A stretch of DNA of 64,000 nucleotides from NCBI GenBank assembly GCA_005408345.1, contig SEMN01000457.1, positions 310,001 to 374,000 on the forward strand, written 5' to 3'. Source of the DNA: Macquaria australasica. Lineage: Eukaryota; Chordata; Actinopteri; Centrarchiformes; Percichthyidae. Positions 22,701-33,500 of the stretch are shown piece after piece (position 1 is the stretch's first letter; every line of letters starts with the position of its first letter). The notes below the pieces were generated by a model. The model made no database searches. It was not told where the DNA came from and saw only the letters and a list, made by a program, of their open reading frames with translations. The translations under genes and the position numbers were made by a program.

Positions 22701-25700
22701 CATCCAGGAAACCTTGCAGCTCTCTGGCTCGCTTGCCATCCACAAACTTCTCTCGGATGCAGGCGTCTAAACACCAAGTGAACTGTCACAGCACACGACA
22801 GAAACACAAAAGACAGAAACATATAACACACAGGTAAAACAGGACATACAGGGTTTTGGGCTCTTCAGTGGTACCATGGTGTTACTAAACCGATTCACTA
22901 TCCCTGTTTGTGTCATTACCTTATGGCAGGGGTCTACAGAGCAGATCTCACTGATGTCCAGGTCATGAAGAGACATCAGCAGCTCTGCTCTCAGTGTGCA
23001 GTAGTGGACATTTCGCGTTCGCAAGAAGAGTGTTCGCAAAAACTGCAGCACCATGTCATACAGCTTCACGTTCTTTCCAATCATCTGGGTCAGCTTTAGG
23101 ACCACCTACAACAACAGAAAACTCTGCCATCATATCACACAAGGACTCATGTCTCAAAGACTTTGGTTAGTGTTTGTTAGACATCTAATCTGACGACTGT
23201 GACTCACCTCGCCTTGGCGTCTTGTTTTGGGAGAAGTGCTGAAGAAATTGTGCAGGATGGAGAGGTCGCTGCTGAACAGAGCTGCTTCCTTCTCCACAAT
23301 GTACTGCTTTAAGAGGGGTGAGACTTCATCCCCAAACAGAGCCTGGTTGTCCTGCCAGATCTGCCTTTTCACCTCCACAGCACACACCTTGTACAGTTCC
23401 TTGTCAGCCATCACCATCTTCAGTTTCTTCTCTGGTACCTGCAGGAGGGAGCATGTGATAAAGATTACAGGGAGTTCTTCACCTTTTGCTTAGCCAATTT
23501 TAAGATTTTGGTTCAGCAATTTGCTCTATACCAAATGAAATTCGCTACAGACATTCATGGTTCCCAGAGGGTGCATCCTAATGACATTCATCTATTACTA
23601 TCAAAAGGTCAGAATGTCTTCACTACAGTTCATGACATGATACAGATGGGTTACAAATTAAAAAGTCATTTTTCTACATTTCACAGAGCCTGATAGATTT
23701 AACTGTATCATGCAGCACACCTGTATGGAAGTATTCATAATATTTCTCCATTTATTTATTCAGGTTTTCTTTTACTTTGTTACCAGTCTGTGCAAAATCG
23801 TGGCTGAATTCCTGTCAGCCTTACTTGTACTAAATTAAGGCTAACATAGCAATGCTGTGTTTAGCCCTTTGACACAGGTCTACTGAATGAGTATTCTACC
23901 TGCATTGGACTCATATGAGACAGCTGTTACAGGTAAAATTTTGGTTGTTGATTTTAGCAGAGACTTAAGTCTGCAGTATAGTTCCACACACTTCACCACA
24001 GAACTACAATGAATTACAAAACAAAAGTTAAGTTTCTCTCTCCATCTTGCTTTCTTTTTTCTGTTTGGGGAGTTTTATTTATAGACTATAGATGGTTTTG
24101 GTGAGTTTTGTTTTTGTCGAGTTTGAATGATAGTGTGGTTTACGATGATTTGCGAGGTAAAATTTGTGTTTTTGTCAATGGAGTCTGGTGGCTTTGAGGA
24201 GAGCAATATAACAGCTGTTTCTGGTTGGGACATTTTAAGGTGTAAAAATCAACCTGTCAGTGATCTCTGGTGGATAAACGATGTAATGGTGACAGTTCCT
24301 ACATTTCCACAGAGCTAGTTTGGCATTTCTGTACTGTACTTTCTGGTGACGTATACACCGCTACCGATATGTCTCTGCCATAAGCTAATATTGGCTGATA
24401 CATTGGCCTGACCGATTTATTGGTCTAGCTCTAATCCTAAGGCTAAAAGTTGCTTCTAACTGTCTTCTAACTAAGTTAGGAGGAACTACATTTTAGGGGC
24501 GTGTCAGTCATTAAGACTACATTTTTGCCATTTTAAAGCTAAAACTAGCTCCTTAATTTGTGAGAAGTTAGAGGCAGTCCAGAGAACTCCCGAGTCACTG
24601 ACACCTGCTCACAGTCAGAGCTGCTGCAGATTATGTGCTTCATCTCTTCAGTGTTGCTTTTTAAAAGCATCTTTTGATTACAGGTGAGTCAAGAGAGATC
24701 CAATCAGCTCAGCAACAAACTGAAACAATCCAATAACATACCAGAGAAAACTACATGCTTTACTCTGAACTACTGGACAGCCACTGTTGTGCTGATGAAC
24801 TTGGAATACCTCAGCATGTCACAATTATTCATCAAACCGCCAATGTGCTCTTCAGACCTCAATTTGTTCCATAGCTCATTAAGTGTACATTAAATAATTA
24901 CCAACCGCAATACACAGTTACAGTTTTTTATGATTGGTTACACTCATTTCTCAATGCTGAGTTCACTTTTTCAAACTCTTCACCGGGTCACCACAAAAGG
25001 AGTCATTGTGGACTGAACTGTGGAGAACTTCTCATTGCTTTGACACAAAATGCATTCAATTAAATTGAATCTATTGTTTTTTCACTCAAACTCAACCACC
25101 ACCAAAACTCTGTATTTATACTCCATTTTACTCATGTTTACATACTTATATTTAAACAAAACAGTTACATTTACATTTAAAACCTAAAGAGGACGTAAAA
25201 AGGACATGATGTATGTGATTTGGATGAGAACTTGTGGTGAAATGCAGAAGACAGGGTTGACTCTAGCAAGTATACTCTATACAAGTATACAGTATATAGT
25301 GAATATATCAGGCATGTGATTGGTAAAGGACAAAAAAACAGGAAAATTTACAGAATTACTCAATTCACCATCAGGGTTTGAAAAAGTATGCACCTTACAC
25401 ATGTGGGGGGAGTGGGAACTTATACTGTAAGATTTAAGGATATAGCCTGACTATGCCACCCTGGGAAATACTTACAATATTAGACAAACACTAACCCTAA
25501 AACGGGCACACAGGTTCATTCACTAAGGAAAGTCAAAGACGTGTTGTTTCCACTGTCAAAACTACACCGTTTTATTGAATGTTCAAGTAGCAAGAACCAG
25601 AAAGAAACAAAAAGAAACAAAAGAACACAAGAACCTATCCTACTCCAGACACATAGCCAATACATGAACACACACACACACACACACACACACGTACGTA

Positions 25701-28700
25701 CACACACTCTTTCACTCACTCAGTCAAATATGACACACACACACACACACACACTCACTAGCTTGGCTTGAACACCTTCTGCGCTCCAGCGCAGGGTTTT
25801 CTGCCAGAACAGCTGTCAACACGGCGATGAGCATCGCGCACATATGGCAGACCAAACAGAGAGTAATTTAAGAGCCTATACTCATAGAATGGGGGTTACA
25901 GTATGTAACCAACTGTACGTACGCTCGCCTGTTCATCTCTGTTGCTGTAGCAGTGTTTTGGCCTGAATTGTTTGGGCAGCGTGAGACTGAACGTGAAAGC
26001 GTGTCTCACACCAGTTTGTTCATTTTGTTTTGTATTTTATTATTGGAATTACTTCAGTCTAGAAGCCAGTGAAGCACACAATATGCTTATCTCCCGATTC
26101 GATATTATCACGATACTTGATTCAGGAATCAATAAATCGTAAAAAAAAAATAATAATAATAAAAAATAGTAGAGTAAAAAATAAAAAATAAAAAAACTGA
26201 ATCACGATACTTAAGTGAATCAATTTTTTCTCCCACTCCTAATATACTGTAAGGGAGCACAATCCATGCAGTAAAGAGGTGCCGTTTCTTTTTATTGTAA
26301 TAGAATCTTGGTTAATGCAAATAACAATAATAATAATAATAATTTAAAATAAGCTACTTGAAAGACAATAGTGACACATATTGTGATGCTACCCGTTTTT
26401 AGTGTGTTTAGGCCAGTGTGTTATGGGACATGTTGGGAGACATGTTATCAGTGTTCTGGTACACGGGTTGATCCCGAGATGTGTATGAAGTGTTTGAATT
26501 CTATATGGATCATTCAACCTGGCCAGGGGGAGGCTCGTTAGGAAAGGTTGGCTGACACTCATTGACCCATTCAGATAAACCATTGAATGGGGTATTATAT
26601 TCTAAATGTACTGTACAAATGTTGACATGCTACAATAAACAAAGTCTGTGACCCCAGCACTACTGATTAAAGGTCACTAATTCACACAACCATGTAATAT
26701 ATTGCTATTTTTAGTCTTCAACAAGGAAGAAATAGCCCTAAAAGCACTTGCCTTGGGTAGATGCTTCAGCACCTGCATCACCACGGGCTGAATAGACGGC
26801 ATTTTGACAAGGGGAAAGCTCTTCTCCAGCAGTTCTTCAAGCTTCCCGTATCTGTAAGTAGATTGAAAGAAAACAAAGCACAATAGCATCCATGCTGGTT
26901 CTGTCAGAAAACATTACTCAGAGTCACAAATAACTGATGACGCACCTGTCGTCCTCCTTGCCCTCTGCAATGGTGGCGACCCGCTCCATCAGCTTATCTC
27001 GAAGCTCGTCAAAGACAGACTGGTGGAACTCCAGCCGAGGCGTTCCGTGGAGGTCGAGGAAGGGAAGAGCAGACTGGAGGGTCGGCAGCAGGATGCCATT
27101 TTCCATCTGCAGTCATGTAACGCATCAAAGACTCATCAGGGATTAGTTCAAGCTGTAGCTGGTCGATTTAGAATAAATGTTCCCTTGCTTACTTGCAGTG
27201 GCTGATATCAGGTAGAACATGACTAAAAACATTTAACATACCAGAGAAATCTTTTTTTAGGAAATCTGGCATAAAAATGGTCCACCATGCATCCCTTTAT
27301 TTAAGCACTGCTTCATACAGTCTCTTGGGCTCATTTTGCCTGAAATCATTTCTAGGAATAACAAGTTAACCTTTTCTAAAACATAACATTTAAGAATGGA
27401 ATCAACTTTAAAGTGCATGTAGGTTTATTGATTGCATGCAGAGATGTATATCTGCCTAAACACACAAAAAATAAAATATTAGACATTTAATTAAGATTGT
27501 TCCGTCAATCTCTCCACAGGAGAAAGGATGCAGCCTATCAGGGTAATCACCAGCTGAACTATTAATAGACCATTTGGACTTTAAACTGAAACCTAGACAT
27601 TAAAGGACCATCGTAAAAACAAAACAGCAACGTGAAAAAGTAACAACACTTCAATTATTGCTATTCCAAGAAACATAATAATTCAGATATTAATTGTTGG
27701 TCACAACACAGAAATGTAAAAATTAAGAAAACATAAATACATTAATATAGCCTACAGTACAGAAAGACCAAATGTATATAAGAGTGAAGATAGGAATCAG
27801 CAGTAGCTTAAAGAATCATCAAACTACTTACATTTTATAAAAATATTCCCTACTTTTGACTCTCTGGTAAACTGTCAAGTAATATGTCACAAGTTTTTGC
27901 TTGTAGCTTGTAGCTCACATTGTGAATTTGTAATAAGTCGCCTAACAGATTAGCCAATTATAAGAACAAAAGCACAATACCACCAAGACATAAAACAATT
28001 TGGATAATACAGAGACCACTTATTCATCTGGGAAACAGTAACGTATATTACACATTTATTATTTACTATCTGAAAAAAAGTATTGCGTGCGTAGAGAAAT
28101 AGGGGTGGTTGTGTACCTGCATGTCTTTGCTATGTTGTTCTTATTGGTTAATCTATTAATAAGCATGTTACTAATTATCCAAGAAGAACTGATGACAGAA
28201 GGCAAACCCTGAATAAAGAGTAGCTTGTAGATTTGAAACTGAAAAAGTTTTAGCTGTGTACAACACGTTGAGAACAATACTTAAAGCTATGTGTAGGAGT
28301 TGCATCTCTCTAGCTTTTTGGTCTAATACCCCCACAGCCCTGCACCTGAACTCACGTCTCCTTTCATCGATTGGCACCTATCGTGTTCCAAATGTGTAAC
28401 ACTATTGATTATATACAAGTGGTTATTGTTACAATATTGTTTTCATTCAATTGAAGCGTCAATATTAGGTTGTTTTGCTCAGCAATCGTCCGTCTGCCAA
28501 TTAGAGTGAAGATGAATGTTGATCCCTTACTTTCAGCGAATTACTTTAACTGCTTATCCACTGCTCACTAGTTTTCACTCACTCTTACATTATTGCAACA
28601 GGTAGTGTTCAGGTGTTACAGCCGCCTTAATATGTGGATACATTATTTTAAATCAAATCATAATTTCTAATTTTTCAAATTAGGCAAGTTGAGCTACTTC

Positions 28701-29359
28701 GTAATCTTTCCATGGCCCCCCTGGCAACTGCAGAAGTACCCCCTGGGGTGTAAGGACTCCTGGGGTACGTGGTCTTACATACTTGAGCCATTTCTTAAAT
28801 CGTTATACCGAATGGTTTACTGACAGAAGAGCCAAGAACGAAATTAAAGTGAGTCCGTTTTAGGAAGAGGAGTAATTCCTTTTTACATACAGCTGGTGGG
28901 GTGAACCAGGTCTCGGAACTCTCGGCTGTAACGCCACTGCGTACCAACACATCCGCACTGACGGCTATCGTCAACTTATTAACGCTGCATTCGTGTACAC
29001 TAGTGCGAAGGATATTGGCGCGCATTTTAGTAATGACTGAAAACGCGTTGCACGTTGCATCCGCGTTTTAATCGTGCCTCTCGTTGCTCAAACTGGCGAG
29101 ATAAGAAAAGGCAGGCAGGCAGCTAACACGGTATAAAGTAACGCTACCTGCAGGTCAGCTGCAGAGACACTACTGGGTGCACGGGCTGGTATTCCAGACA
29201 TATACATAACATGGTTTGGAGAATAGACCTTTCAAATGAAGTAAGAAGTAGCGTTACCTGAAACTGGTCGATGGCTTTCAGAGGCTCTGTGCAGTTGGTG
29301 AGAGTTTCTTTCAGGTCCTCGCCGTTGGATATCCCGAGCTCAGGCAGCCCCGCGAACAT
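16776..29359 (-). CDS. nelfb: negative elongation factor B, complete 13-exon gene (583 aa)
   Basis: NELF-B (COBRA1) is a helical scaffold subunit of the nuclear NELF complex, which with DSIF holds RNA polymerase II paused near promoters. I assembled 13 coding exons (minus strand, high to low): 29258-29359, 26946-27106, 26752-26851, 23208-23438, 22920-23105, 22670-22782, 22480-22582, 21214-21309, 20858-21000, 19317-19423, 18748-18889, 18338-18446, 16776-16934. Phases join without error, giving 1752 nt including TGA; the human protein is about 580 residues. Landmarks: MFAGLPELGISNGEDLKETL at the start, LHGTPRLEFHQSVFDELRDK in exon 2, ALFGDEVSPLLKQYI in exon 4, YDMVLQFLRTLFLRTRNVHY in exon 5, GLYYVLHIAK in exon 10, MAFGDIFLHLLTG in exon 11, and a Pro/Thr-rich tail in exon 13. 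All introns are GT-AG except intron 3, which starts with GC (AAG|GCAAGT). The exon 10 acceptor is preceded by 17 C. Exon 1 starts at a MFAGL ATG preceded by in-frame sequence unlike NELF-B. Confidence 0.96.
19426..19442 (-). repeat. C17 homopolymer forming a splice acceptor tract
   Basis: Seventeen G on the plus strand, which is C17 directly before AG at the start of nelfb exon 10 (19423). It takes the place of the usual T-rich polypyrimidine tract. Confidence 0.9.
20345..20570 (+). repeat. dispersed teleost repeat (AACAGTCCAAAACTCAA type)
   Basis: The block order CCAACAGTCCAAAACTCAA, ATTCAATTTACAAAGATGTA, AGAAGCTGGAACCAGAGAAT matches 52735-52965 in the same orientation and 21785-21985 inverted. 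It lies inside nelfb intron 9. Confidence 0.65.
21753..21806 (+). mobile_element. fragment of the hAT-like MITE
   Basis: AAAACATCTCGATCGCCCCC and the adjoining GGCTGCAGTATAGGT match the end region of the elements at 50345 and 5043. It lies in nelfb intron 7 and continues directly into another repeat. Confidence 0.65.
21785..21985 (-). repeat. dispersed teleost repeat, inverted copy
   Basis: The reverse complement carries the same blocks as 20345-20570 (GATATTCAATTAATGG, GAGAAGCTGGAACCAGAAAA). Confidence 0.55.
23527..23640 (+). repeat. fragment of the CTGAAATATCTCAAC-type dispersed repeat
   Basis: The ACATTCATGGTTCCCAGAGG and CATCCTAATGAC blocks match the middle of the family seen at 34618, 44118 and 52966. 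It lies in nelfb intron 3. Confidence 0.5.
25670..25754. repeat. two (CA)n microsatellites
   Basis: CA runs at 25670-25693 and 25732-25754, separated by a short spacer, inside nelfb intron 3. The short frames they create on both strands are artefacts. Confidence 0.9.
26085..26345. repeat. AT-rich simple and dispersed repeat
   Basis: GATTCGATATTATCACGATA is followed by A-rich and (AAT)n tracts (26140-26200 and 26320-26342), with CACGATACTTAAGTGAAT again near 26203. This resembles a widespread teleost element whose ends read CGATTC...ATCACGATAC. It lies in nelfb intron 3, 400 bp upstream of the cluster holding exons 3 and 2 (read on the plus strand). Confidence 0.45.
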
Positions 29360-29570
29360 TTTCCTTTGTTTAATCATCAACTTCAGGATTTCTGCGTGAA
29401 TAAAGTATTCTAACTTGCGAATTTGCAGCCGAATATTATATACCCGCTTGCGACAAAACACACCGACGCTCTCTGCTGTCAAAGCAAACTTCCTGCGTTG
29501 CAACTTTATAAACAGTCCGTCAGAAACACCAGTGACGGAGAAGTTCCGTGCTTCATGCTCTGAGAGAAAC
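28900..29570 (-). promoter_or_regulatory. nelfb: CpG-enriched region around nelfb exon 1
   Basis: CpG dinucleotides are clearly more frequent here (for example GGCGCGCATT, AAACGCGTTGCACG, GCATCCGCG) than in the flanking AT-rich DNA. The stretch spans exon 1 and the start of intron 1, as expected of a housekeeping-type promoter. No TATA box was seen. Confidence 0.5.
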
Positions 29571-29599
29571 AAAGGACATATTAAACCTGGGTTGTTGTG

Positions 29600-30370
29600 T
29601 TTTTTCTATGTGGTCAATTGTACACCGTTTGGTCTGCTGTATTGGTTAAATCCTGAACTTTACATAAATAATTCAAACGTGTTTATAGATGATAATGATC
29701 ACAAACAGGATTCCACAGAAAGTTTTAATCGTTGTTTCGTGACTTCAAATGACTTTAAGCACCTGGAGACTGTGTAGTCATTGCTTTTACTGGTGGTGAG
29801 CAATAAGTCATTTCACTGAGGAACACAAATATAGACACGGTCAGCCAACAGAATATCTAGCCTCAGTGAATACAGTTGAGATATTGAACATTGAAAGCCC
29901 AGAAAAAATTAATCTGTGCCTAACTAGTCATAGTTATACCAGGAGCCATAAAGGTGACAGATTTATTCAGCTGATTCAAATGGGTAACAGGGTAATGGGT
30001 AATATTTGCCTCCACAGATGCTGAGGACTCGTTGGAATGTAAATGATTTGGTTTTGTTACTTTATTTTTCATTTTTCTTTCATAATTTGTAGGCAGTTGT
30101 GTCTGTTAACGTTGCCCCTGGCATCTTCTGAAGCACACGTGGGCTGTTTCTGTCACAACAAGGACAAAACAGAGAAAGTAATGCCCTACTGTGGTTGACG
30201 TTAAGTGGGTGTAATATTACATAATGAATCTGAAACATTTTCAAAAAACATGGTTTATTCCGTTGTTTAATTTTACACACACTGATGCAAGTCTCCAGAA
30301 GCAAGCAGAACGTTTGTGGATTTACAAAGGATATTGTGCAGGACACATTTTACTGCTTTGTTGATTTCAC

Positions 30371-30405
<35 letters not shown>

Positions 30406-30446
30406 CAAGTGCAACAAAAAATCTAAAATTTAAAATGTTCTTGCAA
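29600..30446. other. intergenic between nelfb and entpd2, with a (CA)n tract
   Basis: The two genes are in the same orientation and only about 1.2 kb apart (entpd2 stop 30542, nelfb ATG 29359). A (CA)14 microsatellite lies at 30373-30400. I see nothing else. Confidence 0.6.
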
Positions 30447-30452
30447 TTTATT
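30447..30452 (-). terminator. entpd2: candidate entpd2 polyadenylation signal
   Basis: AATAAA on the minus strand about 90 bp downstream of the entpd2 stop. Another candidate lies at 30252-30257. Confidence 0.45.
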
Positions 30453-30541
30453 TCAAAAGAGACTGAAAGTTTGGACGGACTGATGCATACCATACTCTAA
30501 GAGACATATGAATTGGACTGGGAGGTGTGTCACCCATGCTC

Positions 30542-33500
30542 TTACACCATGCCTTGTTTATTTCTTGTGTTTCTGTAGACCATCACTAGGTATCCCACTG
30601 CAATCAGGAGGAGGATGATGAAGAGTAAGAGAATGGCAGCCCAGGACCCTTTGGGCAGAGCCTTCATCAGTCCAAGTTTCTCTGCTGGTACCATATTGCT
30701 CAGACTCAGCATGTACCCCAAAGACCAGCCTACAGATGCTCCTCCCACCTGCAAAAACACAAGAGGGGACCCACTGAAACCACGGAACACCATGGACAAA
30801 CTTCCTGATTTGAGGAATTTCAGACAGTGCTGTTGTGCCAATAGTTTGAACACACAGAATCCCACACAATTTATTTCCTTTATTCCTGACCTTTTCCTGA
30901 AAAGAGATGAAAGGAAAGGAGTGCTCATCGAAACCGTAGCCCTGGATTAAGAGGACCTGGACGAAATTGGAGACGGCGCAGACATTCTTCATGTATTTCT
31001 CTGACTGGTTTGTCTTTTTAGTCATCTGTGAGTGGAAATATAATGGATTAAGATTTTAATTTTGTTATTAACATTCTTAATCCTTTTGATCTTGTCTACC
31101 ATCACTGTAGAAATGTCTAGTATATTTAATAGCACATATGGGTTGTAAGAATGAGGATCTGGTCCACTTGGAGATTTTAGACATACAGTAAACATGTTTG
31201 AGAATCTATATTTATTAACGGCTATGCTTAGGGAGCTGTGTGCTCGAGAGTACCTCAGACATGGTCATGTTGCAGATGAGTCGGATTGCCTCCGTCAGTC
31301 GACTGGGGGACGTGATGGAGATGTTGGTGAGGCGGTTGATGTACCTGTGAGTGAAGAAGAAGGCAGAGAATGCCTGTGGAGAAGAGGGGACCATGAGTCA
31401 ATCCAGAGTCACACACTCTTCCTGAGCTGGGGAAGATTAGTTTTCAGACAACCAGCTTTGAAAACATAATGCAGTGACTGAAAACTCAATCATGTTGTCA
31501 CTTTAAGTTGAGCAGTTGCAGGTTAGATTGTATATGATAGGACATTCTTCAACAAGCTGTGTATTAATGATTGGACTACTACTATTTCTCAATTTTAAAA
31601 AAAACAAAAAAACCTTTTTTACAGGAAGTAGTGTGTTATGATATGTAAAGTATTGACATATACTGTTAAAAAGGTATAAAGGGAGACACTGATGTGGAGA
31701 TTTAGCAAACATGGCAACTTTAACTATATTTAGACCAGCAAAAACATTCACACTGACAGAGAGATCCAAAAAGCCAAAGAATGTTTGGTCTATGAGTAAA
31801 AGCTATTCTTTACTTTTTTGTAACTTTTGCCCCTGCTACAGGTTGTTGCTGTCTCTGTCTTAAAGGCTCCCTCACCATGAAGCTTCCTCTCACGCTGGGC
31901 TGGAAGACTCCATTAAAGGAGCACTTGGAGTAAGAGCAGTTGTCGAAGGAGAACATCTTTTTTACGCTGTCCAGGCAGTTCTGGTAATCTCCTGTGCCCA
32001 CTACTGATACAGACGTCTGGGGTTTAAACTGGGCTGGTCTGTAGTTCTCAGTACACGGAGAATCAAAGACATCCCCCAGCTTGATTGATATGCTGAACTG
32101 TTGTGGATAGCAGGGGTGGGACACTTTGGGCTTCACACCCTGAGCCTGAAAGAGCCAAAAAAGTGAAACATTCTTCAGGTAAATATGAAAGGAAATTGCA
32201 TTCCAAATAAACTAGTTCACAAGCACTTTACAGTGTCTGGCAGTATTTAATCTCCCTATGTGCAATCATACATTGTGAATTTTAGTTAAAAGCACCTCGC
32301 TATGTTTCCAGCTTTATCTACAATGTTTTGAGAATGACTAAAAACAGAGTTTATTAGTAACAGGGCCTTTGGTTTGACAACTAACCAATTCCAAATAATA
32401 AAGTGCACTTTGAAGCACTTAAGAAGCCCAAGACAGTGCACTCAGCATCTATATGGACCAGACATGGTCTTCTACAGTTCAGAGTGTTTGTCTCCATCTT
32501 TGAAAGGTCAAGCTTTCTAAATTGTATCCTAATATAGATCCTTTGTGTGACCGTTGTGGGGTATTTCCTGCCTCACTGGGGCACATGGCTATGCCCCAAA
32601 TGATCAAATTATTGGAACTCTATATTTAAAATTTTGTCTGATACCCTGGGGCACAGGGTAGAACCTGACCCAGTCTTGGCTGAATTTGGGGTACTGCCAC
32701 TGTGGCAAGGTTTATTACCTTTTTAGCACGCAGATTCATTCTATTGATTCTATTCAAATATGTTACGCACCACCTTAAACTGGAAAAACTCAGATTCACT
32801 TTGCCATTGAGGAATTTCAAGACCTGGCAGCCTGGCAACTTTGCTACAATAGCTAGTTTCTACCTAATGTGAGATGTCAACAATCACCATGTAAAGCAGC
32901 TTTGTACCTTGGTTATTATGTATACTGTATATTTACTGTACATGTCCTATTGTTTTTATGTGTGTCTGTGCATTTAACCCTCTTAAACCTACATAGACAA
33001 AGAAACGCCTGGACATAGTTTTATATTTTTGCCAATTCTAAGCTCATTCTTTCAGTCATTATCAAGTGTTATACATCATATGATTCAGGGGAAACCACCC
33101 TTTCTTTCTGGTGCAGTGTAAAGTCACCATCATGCATTACTTTTGTGTGAGCATACCATATTTGACATTTAAAAAAAACACCCAGGGAAAAAAACTGTTT
33201 TGTTGAATAACTCCATAGTCAACCTGGGGATTTTTGGCTTATCAATGTGAAAAGTTGTATTTAGGTGTTTTGGAGTTCCATGTGAAGATTGGTGCAAATA
33301 CACCTTTTCGTCAGTGAGTTACAGCCATTTATTGGATATTGTCCTGGGCGTTTTCTCAGTAGACAACGTGAGAATATATAAATTATGGCGCTGTCTTTAT
33401 ATTTTGGTCAATATCACCTCTGAGAGTAGATATCAAAGTGTTACATATCATTGGAAAATAGACAACCTCATCTGATGATATATTTCCATCACGTGTAAAT

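Noticed and set aside
22405..23493. Plus-strand frames of 60-104 codons
   Set aside because: They are antisense to nelfb exons 4-7.
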